Assembly: GCA_910585735.1 (NCBI GenBank)
Contig: CAJUEU010000007.1
Span: 1 to 63,527, forward strand
From: an uncultured Oscillospiraceae bacterium
GTDB taxonomy: Bacteria; Bacillota; Clostridia; Oscillospirales; Oscillospiraceae
Reading direction: 5' to 3'
Length of the DNA stretch: 63,527 nucleotides
Shown: in pieces, positions 41,349-49,652 of the stretch
Layout: each line of letters opens with the position of its first letter
How positions within the stretch are numbered: the first letter of the stretch is position 1
Made by a program: the position numbers and the translations under genes
Notes under the pieces: model-generated
What the model saw: only the letters and a program-made list of their open reading frames with translations
Database searches by the model: none
What the model was told of the DNA's origin: nothing

Positions 41349-41927
41349 ATGGAGAAAAACAAGGTCAAGTACAACCTGCGGAACGTCCACTACGCCCCCA
41401 TCACAGCGGAGGCGGAGGGCGACGGCTTCCCCACCTATGGGACCCCCGTGGCCATCCCGGGCGCCGTGGAGCTGTCCATGGAGCAGCAGGGCAGCATCAA
41501 GAAGTTTTACGCCGACGGCATCGTCTACTGGCAGGCCGCCAAGAACAACGGCTACGAGGGCGACCTGACCCTGGCCCTGGTCCCCGACCACTTCCGTGTG
41601 GCCTGCCTGGGCGAGGAGCTGAACACCGAAAAGGTGTATCTGGAGAAAGCGACGGCGAAATCGAAGGGCTTCGCCCTCTTGTTTGAGTTCGACGGCGACG
41701 CCACCGCCACCCGCCACGTGCTGTATAACTGCACCGCCACCCGCCCCTCCCTGGCCGGCAAGACTACCGAGGAGGAGACCGAGCCCGACACCGAGGCGCT
41801 GACGATCTCCGCCGCCGCCCTGGCGAATGGACTGGTCAAGGCCCGGACGGGTGAGGAGACCACCGCCTCCGTGGTGAACGACTGGTACAAGGCCGTCTAC
41901 TGCCCCACCACCGTCCCGGCGGAATAA
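41349..41927 (+). CDS. Major tail protein, phi13 type
   Basis: A 192-residue tail tube protein (VKYNLRNVHYAPITAEAEG start; VPDHFRVACLGEEL mid) of the phi13-like family. GAGGTGTGACCAA precedes the ATG. It polymerises into the tail tube on the tape measure. Confidence 0.85.
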   Translation: MEKNKVKYNLRNVHYAPITAEAEGDGFPTYGTPVAIPGAVELSMEQQGSIKKFYADGIVYWQAAKNNGYEGDLTLALVPDHFRVACLGEELNTEKVYLEKATAKSKGFALLFEFDGDATATRHVLYNCTATRPSLAGKTTEEETEPDTEALTISAAALANGLVKARTGEETTASVVNDWYKAVYCPTTVPAE

Positions 41928-41946
41928 TAGATAGGAGGATCAGAAC

Positions 41947-42482
41947 ATGGAAAAAACCATCACCATCAGCGGCCAGGCCGTAAAGCTGAAAGCCACCGCC
42001 GCAGTCCCCCGCCTTTACCGTATCAAGTTTAGGCGTGACATCATCCAGGACATCACAGCCCTGGAAAAGGTCGTGAAAAAGAAAAAGACAGACGGCGGGG
42101 ATCTCCCCCCCGAGGCCCTGGAAATGTTCGAGAACGTGGCCTACATTATGGTCCGTCATGCGGATCCCGAGGGCGTTCCGAACACCCCGGAGGAGTGGCT
42201 GGACAAGTTCGACACGTTCAGCATCTACCAAGTCCTTCCCGAGATCCTGGAGCTGTGGCAGCTGAACATGGAAACGAGGTCTACGCCTAAAAAAAAATAA
42301 GAGAATCGACCAGGGAGATGAACACCCCGCTGCTGCTACTTAGAGCCACGCAGCTGGGGATCTCCCTGGCCGACCTTGACCTTCTGACCATCGGCATGGT
42401 GGAGGATATGATGGCCGAATCCATGAACGACGAAGTGAAGTATCCGCTGAAGGCGACGCAACAAGATTTTGATAATTTTTAA
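41947..42482 (+). CDS. Tail assembly chaperones G and GT (programmed -1 frameshift)
   Basis: G alone is 117 residues, ending at TAA 42298-42300. Immediately before this stop lies a run of nine A (42289-42297). Slipping back one base joins an open frame to 42482 (ends DFDNF), adding about 61 residues that include MNTPLLLLRATQLG. A conserved G/GT frameshift of this kind regulates the chaperone ratio for tail assembly in many siphoviruses. The two ORFs lie exactly between the major tail protein and the tape measure. Confidence 0.85.
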
Positions 42483-42500
42483 GCAGAAAGAGGTGGGACT

Positions 42501-45119
42501 GTGGCCGACCGCATCAAGGGCATTACCGTAGAAATCGGCGGCGATGTCACAGGGCTGAATAAGGCCCTGGAAACCACCAACAAGGAGATCAACAGCACGC
42601 AGTCCCAACTGAAGGACGTGGACCGGCTTCTGAAGCTGGACCCCACAAACACCAATCTGCTGGCCCAAAAGCAGCGACTGCTGGGCGAAGCGGTGGGCGG
42701 CACGAAGGAAAAGCTGGAGATCCTGAAAACCGCCGAGGCCCAGGCGCAAGCCCAATTTGCGAAGGGCGAAATCTCCCAGCAGCAATACGAAGGCCTGCAA
42801 CGTGAAATTGTGGCCACAGAGGCCCAGCTGAAGAAGCTGGAGCAGGCAGCGGAAAAGAGCAACAAAACACTGGAAGGAGTATCCACCGCCGCCAAGAAAA
42901 TCGGCGATGCCGCCGGGTCGGTGGCCTCCACCATGGCGCCGGTATCTGCGGGGATCGCCGCAGCCGGCGCCGCAGCCGTGAAAGCGATGGACAACGTGGA
43001 CCAGGGGCTGGACACGGTGATGAAGAAGACCGGCGCCACCGGCGAGGAGGCGAAGGCGCTTCAAAAGGTCTACAACGACGTGGCCACCACCATCCCGGGG
43101 GACTTCGGCGACATAGGCGCAGCCGTCGGAGAAGTCAACACCAGGCTGGAGTTCACAGGGGACAAGCTGAAGACCGCATCCGAGCAGTTCTTGAAGTTTG
43201 CAGCAATCAACGACACAGACGTGAACACGTCGGTGCAACTGGTCACCAGAGCCATGGGCGACGCAGGAATCGCCGCCGACGACTATGGGACCGTGTTGGA
43301 CGCCCTCACCGTTGCCGGGCAAAAGTCCGGGATCTCCGTCGATAAACTGGCCGAGAACCTGGCCAAATATGGCGCCCCGCTGCGTGCGCTGGGAGTGGAT
43401 ACGGAGCAAGCCATCGCCATGTTTGCCGGATGGGAGAAGGCCGGCGTCAACACGGAGATCGCCTTCTCCGGCATGAAAAAGGCAATTTCCACATGGGGCG
43501 CCGCCGGGAAAGACGCCGCCGTGGAGTTCGAGAAGACCCTGGAGGGCATCAAGGAGGCCCCGGACATCGCAACAGCCACAACTATGGCCATCGAGGCCTT
43601 CGGGTCGAAAGCCGGCCCGGACCTGGCCGACGCAATCCGTGGCGGGCGCTTCGAGGTCCAGGACTACATCAACGCCCTGAAGAAAGCCGGCGGAGCTGTT
43701 GACAGCACCTACGGGATGATCGTGGACGAGGTAGACGACAGCGCCCTGGCGCTCCAGACCATCCAAGTGGCCGCCCACGACATGGGCGAAACCATCGCCA
43801 AGAACGTCGGCCCGGCGCTTTTGAACATCGCCAAGGCGGTGCAATCCCTCTTCGAGAAGTTCGGAGAACTTGACCCGGGGATGCAGCAGATCATCCTGGG
43901 CGCCATCGCCCTGGTGGCCGCCATCGCACCGATGGCCAAAATGATCCAGGGAATCAGCGCAGCGGTGGGGCTGGCCACCACAGTCATCGGAGCCATCAGC
44001 GGCGGAATTGCTATTTTCACCGGCGCAGCGACAACGGGGTCCGCAGCGGCCACCGCCTTCGCCGGCGCCCTGACATTCATTACAGGCCCGGCCGGGGCTG
44101 TCATCGCAATCATCGCCGCCATTGTGGCGGCCGTTGTGCTGCTGTGGAATAACTGCGAGGGCTTCCGGGATGTGGTCACGACAGCCTGGTCCGTCATTCA
44201 AGAGGCATTCGCCAACTTCATGGACTGGCTGCAAGCGACCTTTGCGCCCGTATGGGACGCTATCGTGGGCGCCATGGGGACGGCTTTCGACGCCTTTAAG
44301 GAGACCTTGGGAATTGCGTGGGCGGCAATCACGCAGGTGTTCCAGGTCTTCGGGTCCTTCCTGACGGACACCTTCGGGGTGACCTGGGACAATACATTCA
44401 CGGGAGCGCAAACACTCTTTGAGACCGTCGGCCAGGTCATCCAGACCATCGTGGGAGTTCTGACCGAAGCGTTCAAGACGTGGATCGACTTCGTGACAAC
44501 CGTTTTCCTGGCCCAGTGGAAGAGTGCGTGGAATAACATCGTGAACTTCTTTACGGCCTTCAAGGGCAACGTGGCCCAGGTCATCGAGGGGATCAAGACC
44601 CTGTTCAAGGGCGTGATTGACTTTGTAACCGGCGTCTTTACGGGCGACTGGACGAAGGCGTGGCAGGGCGTACAGAATATTTTCAAGGGGATTTTCGACG
44701 CCCTGGTGGGGATCGTGAAGGTCCCGATCAATGGGATTATCGGCATCATCAACGGCGCCCTGGGTGCTGTGAATGGGCTGATTAAGGGCGTAAACAAGCT
44801 GCTGGACGGCCTGCGGGCCGTGGGCGTAAAGGTCCCCACCATCCCGTCCATCCCGGAAATTGCATACCTGGCAAAAGGCGGGATCCTGGAGGCAGGGAAC
44901 GCCATCGTGGGAGAAAAAGGACCCGAGCTTCTGACCGTGAGCAACGGACGGGCCCGTGTGACCCCGCTGGAGGACGACGGAGGGGGCGCTGGGGCGCCCG
45001 GAGCCGCCGCAGAGTATAACCAGACCCTGAACTTCTACACGGCCGCCATGACGCCCGCAGAGGTCGCCAGGACGACGAGAAACGCCACACGGCGGATGCT
45101 TGCGGGGGTGAAAGCATGA
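42501..45119 (+). CDS. Tail tape measure protein
   Basis: An 872-residue TP901-like tape measure protein: an N-terminal coiled coil (about 1-130), a PhageMin-tail core (about 150-420; MDNVDQGLDTVMKKTGATG), hydrophobic helices (about 465-555), and a repeated Trp-rich segment, ending with TTRNATRRMLAGVKA. Its length would give a tail of roughly 120-130 nm by the usual rule of about 0.15 nm per residue. GTG start follows AGAGGTGGGACT. Confidence 0.9.
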   Translation: MADRIKGITVEIGGDVTGLNKALETTNKEINSTQSQLKDVDRLLKLDPTNTNLLAQKQRLLGEAVGGTKEKLEILKTAEAQAQAQFAKGEISQQQYEGLQREIVATEAQLKKLEQAAEKSNKTLEGVSTAAKKIGDAAGSVASTMAPVSAGIAAAGAAAVKAMDNVDQGLDTVMKKTGATGEEAKALQKVYNDVATTIPGDFGDIGAAVGEVNTRLEFTGDKLKTASEQFLKFAAINDTDVNTSVQLVTRAMGDAGIAADDYGTVLDALTVAGQKSGISVDKLAENLAKYGAPLRALGVDTEQAIAMFAGWEKAGVNTEIAFSGMKKAISTWGAAGKDAAVEFEKTLEGIKEAPDIATATTMAIEAFGSKAGPDLADAIRGGRFEVQDYINALKKAGGAVDSTYGMIVDEVDDSALALQTIQVAAHDMGETIAKNVGPALLNIAKAVQSLFEKFGELDPGMQQIILGAIALVAAIAPMAKMIQGISAAVGLATTVIGAISGGIAIFTGAATTGSAAATAFAGALTFITGPAGAVIAIIAAIVAAVVLLWNNCEGFRDVVTTAWSVIQEAFANFMDWLQATFAPVWDAIVGAMGTAFDAFKETLGIAWAAITQVFQVFGSFLTDTFGVTWDNTFTGAQTLFETVGQVIQTIVGVLTEAFKTWIDFVTTVFLAQWKSAWNNIVNFFTAFKGNVAQVIEGIKTLFKGVIDFVTGVFTGDWTKAWQGVQNIFKGIFDALVGIVKVPINGIIGIINGALGAVNGLIKGVNKLLDGLRAVGVKVPTIPSIPEIAYLAKGGILEAGNAIVGEKGPELLTVSNGRARVTPLEDDGGGAGAPGAAAEYNQTLNFYTAAMTPAEVARTTRNATRRMLAGVKA

Positions 45120-45970
45120 TGAAATTAGTGTTCGAGCGGGACGGAAAGGCCATCACCATCGGCCACTCCCTCCCCTTCTGGCTGAACAAAGTGACCGGCC
45201 TGTCGGAAATTGATTGCGATGTGGAGAGCGAAAAGGCCACAGACCAAGACGGCGAGGTCTACAAAGGCAGCACCGCAAACAAGCGGAACATCGTCATCGA
45301 CGCCACCGTCATCCTGCCGGATGGGAAAAATCACGCCGTCATCAGGGAAGAGTTCTTCGCCTTCTTTGTGCCGAGGCAGCCGGGGACCCTGTACGTCTAC
45401 GAAGGGGCCACCGCCAAGAAGATCGACTACCGGCTGGAGAATATCGAGTTCGACCAGGATGGCATCTTCAGGGACTTTTCCATTTCCCTGATCTGCCCGG
45501 ATCCGAAGTTCAAGGCCACAGAGGACGACGTGGACACCATCGCCCAGACCATGGGGCTGATTGAGTGGCCGCTGGAGCTGCCCGAGGAGTTCGAGGTCGG
45601 CCGCAGGACTGACACCCTGATGGCCACCGTGGTGAACAATTCGAGCGTCACCAGGGGAATGACCTTGACCTTTGTGGCCTCCGGCGAAGTAGAAAACCCC
45701 GGCATGATCGAGGTGGGCCGACAGGAGGCCCTGAAGATCAACACCACGATGCACACCGGCGACGTCATCGTCATCACGACAGGCCAAGGGAAAAAGCGGG
45801 TGAAGCTGATCCGGGACGGCGTGGAAACGAACATCAACAACCTGTGGGACTTCGGCGGTGTATGGCTTCAGGTGGAGCCGGGGACCAACGTCTTCCGGGT
45901 AACAGCGGACAGTAGCGTGGCGCCGCTTGAGGTGACCATCGCTTCCACGCCGGCGTACTGGGGGGCCTGA
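45116..45970 (+). CDS. Distal tail protein (Dit-like)
   Basis: A 284-residue Sipho_tail family protein that starts inside the tape measure stop (ATGA). The N-terminal part includes FVPRQPGTLYVYEG (about 83-96), a Dit hallmark. It forms the ring at the tail tip on which the hub and receptor-binding proteins assemble. Confidence 0.85.
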   Translation: MMKLVFERDGKAITIGHSLPFWLNKVTGLSEIDCDVESEKATDQDGEVYKGSTANKRNIVIDATVILPDGKNHAVIREEFFAFFVPRQPGTLYVYEGATAKKIDYRLENIEFDQDGIFRDFSISLICPDPKFKATEDDVDTIAQTMGLIEWPLELPEEFEVGRRTDTLMATVVNNSSVTRGMTLTFVASGEVENPGMIEVGRQEALKINTTMHTGDVIVITTGQGKKRVKLIRDGVETNINNLWDFGGVWLQVEPGTNVFRVTADSSVAPLEVTIASTPAYWGA

Positions 45971-45971
45971 T

Positions 45972-47018
45972 ATGGAGCTTTACATCTTCGACAGAGCCCA
46001 AGGCCTCCAGGACATCGTGGACAACGCCACAAGCATCCGCTGGCGCCGGAAATACTTCGAGCCGGGAGAGGTGGAAATCCACGTCCCGGCAAGCAAGGAA
46101 TACATGGACCTGCTGCAAGAAAAAAGGATCATCCGAAGGATCGACCGCCGGGAGGCGGCCATCATCGAGCAGGTGGAAGTGGTCGGGAATGACCTGGCCA
46201 TAACGGGCCGGATGCTGTCGGCCATCCTGTCAAACGCCATCCTGTCGAAGTGTTACACCCTGCGGATGGCGCCAGAAAGGGCCATGAAGGCCCTGATTGT
46301 CGAGGGGACTCGGGTGGTCCCGGAACTGTCGGCGGCGGCCGTGACGGGCCTCCCAGGGGACGCTGTGAACCTCCAGGCCACCTACAAGAACCTGCTGACA
46401 GTGGAGACACGACTGGCCCGCACCTCCGGGCTGGGCTTCCTTGTAGAGTTCGCCGGCCCAGGGGAAATGATTTTTGACGTTTACGCCGGAAAGGATCGCA
46501 GCGTGAAGCAGACAGACCGCCCCAGGGTCATCTTCTCCGACGAGTTTGGCAACTTGACCGCCCCGAGATACACAAAGACATCGGTGGACTACAAAAACCG
46601 GGCCTATGTGGGAGGCCAGGGCGAGGGCGCCGACCGGGTCATGGTCCTGGTGGATCATGTGGAGGCCGGCGAAGATGTCCGGGAGATCTTCGTGGACGCC
46701 AAAGACATCCAGGTGGAAGAAGGCATGACAGAAGCGGAGTACAAAGCGCTGTTGCAGCAAAGAGGCATTGACAAGCTGGCGGAGTGCCGGAAGGTCGAGA
46801 GCTTCGAGGGCGACGGCGAAAATGTAGAAAACTTCGAGTACATGAAGGACTGGGACCTGGGGGACATCGTGACCGTGGAATACACCCGCCTGGGCATCAC
46901 TATGGACGAGCGGGTGACCGAGGTGGAAGAGGTATTCGAGGCTGGCGTCGCAACCTACACGCCCGTGTTCGGATCCCCGCTTCCCGAAAAACTGGAATTT
47001 GGAGATGATACAGAATGA
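45972..47018 (+). CDS. Tail hub protein, ReqiPepy6 Gp37-like
   Basis: A 348-residue protein of the siphovirus ReqiPepy6 Gp37-like family (tail-associated hub/baseplate), with RRKYFEPGEVEIHVPA near residue 28 and YVGGQGEGADRVM about residue 215. It overlaps the DGR-diversified tail protein by four bases, so the two are co-translated. Confidence 0.85.
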   Translation: MELYIFDRAQGLQDIVDNATSIRWRRKYFEPGEVEIHVPASKEYMDLLQEKRIIRRIDRREAAIIEQVEVVGNDLAITGRMLSAILSNAILSKCYTLRMAPERAMKALIVEGTRVVPELSAAAVTGLPGDAVNLQATYKNLLTVETRLARTSGLGFLVEFAGPGEMIFDVYAGKDRSVKQTDRPRVIFSDEFGNLTAPRYTKTSVDYKNRAYVGGQGEGADRVMVLVDHVEAGEDVREIFVDAKDIQVEEGMTEAEYKALLQQRGIDKLAECRKVESFEGDGENVENFEYMKDWDLGDIVTVEYTRLGITMDERVTEVEEVFEAGVATYTPVFGSPLPEKLEFGDDTE

Positions 47019-48655
47019 CAGAAAAAAGCGGCTTTTTTATGAGCCACAACGGAGACAGGCGCTATAATCCCGCATGGCTGGCCGAGTACATCAAGGCACT
47101 GGTCACCACCGGCGTCTACTCTGCCGAGCTGGCCGTCAGCGCCGCCGGCGGAATGAAAGTACAGGTCGCCAGTGGCCGGGCATGGGTGGAGGGCTACCTG
47201 TACCAGCTGGATGGCGCCAAGGAGTTCCTGGTCGCAACGGCCCACGGGACACTACACCGCAAGGACACCCTGGTGGTGCGCCTGGACATGACCACCAGGA
47301 CAATCACCGCCCAGCTGTTGACGGGGACGCCGGCAGCAAACCCCACCGCCCCGCCCATTGTCCGGGACGCCGACACCTACGACCTGAAGCTGGCCGAGAT
47401 CTACGTCGCCGCAGGCACCACCGCCATCACCCAGGCCATGGTCACCGACTTCCGGCTGGATAATGACGTGTGCGGCCTGACCGTCTGCACAGTCCAGGAG
47501 ATCCCGACCTCCACCTTCCTGGCGCAGATGAACGACGACTTCAGCGCCTGGTTTAATAGTGTGAAGGGCATCCTGGGGACGGACGAAGCGGGAAACCTGC
47601 TTCAGATGATCGAGACCCTGGCGGCGACGGTAGACAGCAACTACACCGAGCTGTCCGGGGCAATTACGGCGTTGCAGACGACCATCAAGGACGACATGGC
47701 AATCAGCACCAAGACCCGCCAGGCGCTGGGGATCTCTGCCAACGCAAAGCTGGATGACGCCCTCTATGCGGCGGGAAAACACGTTGTGCTTAATATCGAC
47801 TTTGCGCCCAGTATGGTCGGGAAGGCGTACAGCATCACGGGCGCCGGCCTGACCGCCACGGTCTCCGGGACAGTCCCATCGTCCCGGAATATCCAGGTGC
47901 CGGTGCTGGCTACGAACTGCGAATACACCGCCACCTGCAACGGCGTAACGGTGAAGATGAAGACCGACGAATACTACGGCGTGTATAACTTCGCCGTGGC
48001 CCCGCCCTTGAGCCAATGCACACCGGCGGAAATCGGCCAGATCGCCGCCGCAGGCCTGGCCCCGAGGGTATGGAGTATCGGCGATGAAATCGCCATCACG
48101 CTATCCGGGAACGAGGTTATCACGGTGCAGATTTACGACTTCAATCACGACACGCTGCAAGCCGGCGGCCTGGCCCCCATCACATTCGGGCTGAAGGACT
48201 GCATGGCGACGACCCAAAAGATGAACAATTCCGACACCAACGTGAACGGCTGGCCCGGGTCTGCCATGTATTCCTACCTGAACACCACGGTCTACAACAA
48301 GCTGCCCACCGCCTGGAAGAACATCATCAAGCCGGTGAAAAAGCTGACTTCCCACGGAAACAAGCTGAAGACTATCCAGACCAGCAACGACAAACTTTTC
48401 CTTTTCTGTGAGGAAGAGATCTTCGGCGGGACCACCTACGCCGTCCCAGGCGAGGGGAAGCAGTACCCGATTTTCACCGACGCCGAGAGCAGAAAGAAGA
48501 AGTTGTCGGGTCAAACCTCCGCTACGTACTGGTGGGAGCGGTCGCCGGGTGCGTCCGACGCCGCCTACTTCTGTATTGTCAGCAGCGACGGGACGCCCGA
48601 CAGCAGCAGCACCGCCGTCATTACCTACGGCGTGGCCTTCGGCTTCTGTGTTTAA
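47015..48655 (+). CDS. DGR target 1: tail/receptor-binding protein
   Basis: A 546-residue protein. Residues about 1-170 look like a baseplate/tail-fibre attachment domain (GRAWVEGYLYQLDGA); a linker and an Ig-like beta region follow; residues about 340-546 resemble DUF6273, a C-type-lectin-like DGR display fold. VR1 encodes residues 501-546 (YWWERSPGASDAAYFCIV...). As the last tail gene it probably contacts the host surface. Its ATG overlaps the hub gene's stop. Diversified tail-tip proteins of this kind switch phage host receptor, as Mtd does in BPP-1. Confidence 0.9.
   Translation: MTEKSGFFMSHNGDRRYNPAWLAEYIKALVTTGVYSAELAVSAAGGMKVQVASGRAWVEGYLYQLDGAKEFLVATAHGTLHRKDTLVVRLDMTTRTITAQLLTGTPAANPTAPPIVRDADTYDLKLAEIYVAAGTTAITQAMVTDFRLDNDVCGLTVCTVQEIPTSTFLAQMNDDFSAWFNSVKGILGTDEAGNLLQMIETLAATVDSNYTELSGAITALQTTIKDDMAISTKTRQALGISANAKLDDALYAAGKHVVLNIDFAPSMVGKAYSITGAGLTATVSGTVPSSRNIQVPVLATNCEYTATCNGVTVKMKTDEYYGVYNFAVAPPLSQCTPAEIGQIAAAGLAPRVWSIGDEIAITLSGNEVITVQIYDFNHDTLQAGGLAPITFGLKDCMATTQKMNNSDTNVNGWPGSAMYSYLNTTVYNKLPTAWKNIIKPVKKLTSHGNKLKTIQTSNDKLFLFCEEEIFGGTTYAVPGEGKQYPIFTDAESRKKKLSGQTSATYWWERSPGASDAAYFCIVSSDGTPDSSSTAVITYGVAFGFCV
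48516..48650 (+). repeat. DGR variable repeat VR1
   Basis: 135 bp aligned without gaps to TR 49259-49393. Within the 112-bp part shared by all three repeats 15 of 30 template adenines differ, as against 1 of 82 other bases (a G to T). The first 23 bp and the GC-rich 3' block are identical to TR. Confidence 0.95.
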
Positions 48656-48673
48656 TCGGGAATCAACAAAAAT

Positions 48674-48695
48674 CCCGCCCCCTGTGTGGGGCAGG
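48674..48695. promoter_or_regulatory. Hairpin after VR1 (candidate DGR target-recognition element)
   Basis: The same hairpin as after VR2, here with one mismatch in the 8-bp stem, 18 bases after the stop codon. The spacing and flanking AATCAACAAAAAT are shared with the VR2 copy. Confidence 0.7.
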
Positions 48696-48711
48696 ATGGG
48701 AGGTGACGGGA

Positions 48712-49206
48712 ATGTCGGTTTATGACAGCCACCGAGGGGAAAGTGGGGTCAGGTATGTGGATCTGGCGTGGGAGATATACGACCATACAAAAAGCAGCTG
48801 CCGCCGCCTGCCGAAGCGGTGGGACCGCTATGGGCTGCTGTCCATGGTGGATCTGGCCGACAGGCTGCAACGCTATTGTGTGGCGGCAAACAGCGCCTAC
48901 CCGACGAATCAGCACGAAGCGCAGCTTCGCCGGGATTGCCTGATAAAGGCAAATATGGTCCTGCAAGATCTGAACACGCTGGTCGGCCACCTGGCCAGAG
49001 ACATCAAGAAAGCCCGGGACCTTCAGACCCGGGAGCTGCCGGAGAAACTGACCAAAGAAAAGACCGAAGCGATGCTTCAGAAATGGGGCGAACTGATCGC
49101 AGAAGAGGGCGAAAAAATCAGCGCTGTGAAGAAGGCGAACGCCCAGCAATTCAAGAAGCTGCCGCCAGGCCCGGCTGGTATGCCGGAGGCGGAGATCGAA
49201 CTGTAA
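48712..49206 (+). CDS. avd: Avd-like DGR accessory protein
   Basis: A 164-residue, all-helical protein whose layout (four long helices, WEIYDHTKSSCRRLPKRWDR at the start, DLADRLQRYCVAANSAYP) fits the Avd family of four-helix-bundle proteins. Avd forms a pentamer and is needed by the DGR reverse transcriptase for mutagenic priming. GGGAGGTGACGGG precedes the ATG. It lies between VR1 and TR, the standard avd position. A Lys-rich C-terminal extension (about 120-164) is longer than in classical Avd. Confidence 0.8.
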   Translation: MSVYDSHRGESGVRYVDLAWEIYDHTKSSCRRLPKRWDRYGLLSMVDLADRLQRYCVAANSAYPTNQHEAQLRRDCLIKANMVLQDLNTLVGHLARDIKKARDLQTRELPEKLTKEKTEAMLQKWGELIAEEGEKISAVKKANAQQFKKLPPGPAGMPEAEIEL

Positions 49207-49652
49207 TAATCTTCGGGTCATACGCTGCAAAACTTGTCACGCCGAGGCGGGACCTACCCCTCCGCTACGTACTGGTGGGAGCGGTCGCCGAATGCGTCCA
49301 ACGCCACCAACTTCTGTAATGTCAACAGCGACGGGACGCCCAACAACAACAACAACGCCAGCAATACCTACGGCGTGGCCTTCGGATTCTGTGAGCCTAT
49401 AAATCAGAGAAGTAACCTACGGGCGAAACCAGCATTTTCACAGAAGGAGCGTATGTACCCCGACCGAGAGAACCGGCCGAAAACAGCCTTTACGTGGGTG
49501 CGGGGCAGCCCACGGTCCCGGTGTAGCCGCTCGGACGCTTCTTGCATGGCGGAGGGGGTGCGAAACCTCCGTTTCATGGGCGGGGCTACAAGCAGATAGA
49601 ACACACACCCGACAATAAGTCTGTACGGTGGGCCGACCCCATTATTTTGTAT
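49207..49652 (+). ncRNA. DGR template RNA (TR plus spacer)
   Basis: The 446-base gap between avd and the RT gene holds TR and a structured spacer. Stems include GTGGG/CCCAC (49494-49498 with 49509-49513), TGTAGCC/GGCTACA (49522-49528 with 49584-49590), and inside the latter CGGAGG/CCTCCG (49550-49555 with 49566-49571). In characterised DGRs this spacer is part of the RNA that binds RT-Avd and primes cDNA. Open frames crossing TR here have no ribosome-binding site. Confidence 0.7.
49259..49393 (+). repeat. DGR template repeat TR
   Basis: A 135-bp near-repeat of VR1, rich in AAC and AAT codons placed where VR1 and VR2 vary, including five AAC in a row (49341-49355). Adenine mutation of AAC can give 15 amino acids and never a stop. 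Beyond 49393 the similarity ends; no hairpin follows. Confidence 0.95.

Noticed and set aside
42336..44411. 691-codon antisense frame opposite the tape measure gene
   Set aside because: A product of high GC and codon bias on the coding strand; no ribosome-binding site and His/Gly-rich nonsense protein.
49234..49599. 121-codon open frame through the DGR template repeat
   Set aside because: No ribosome-binding site; it is open because TR mirrors coding sequence of the target gene. The TR region acts as RNA template.
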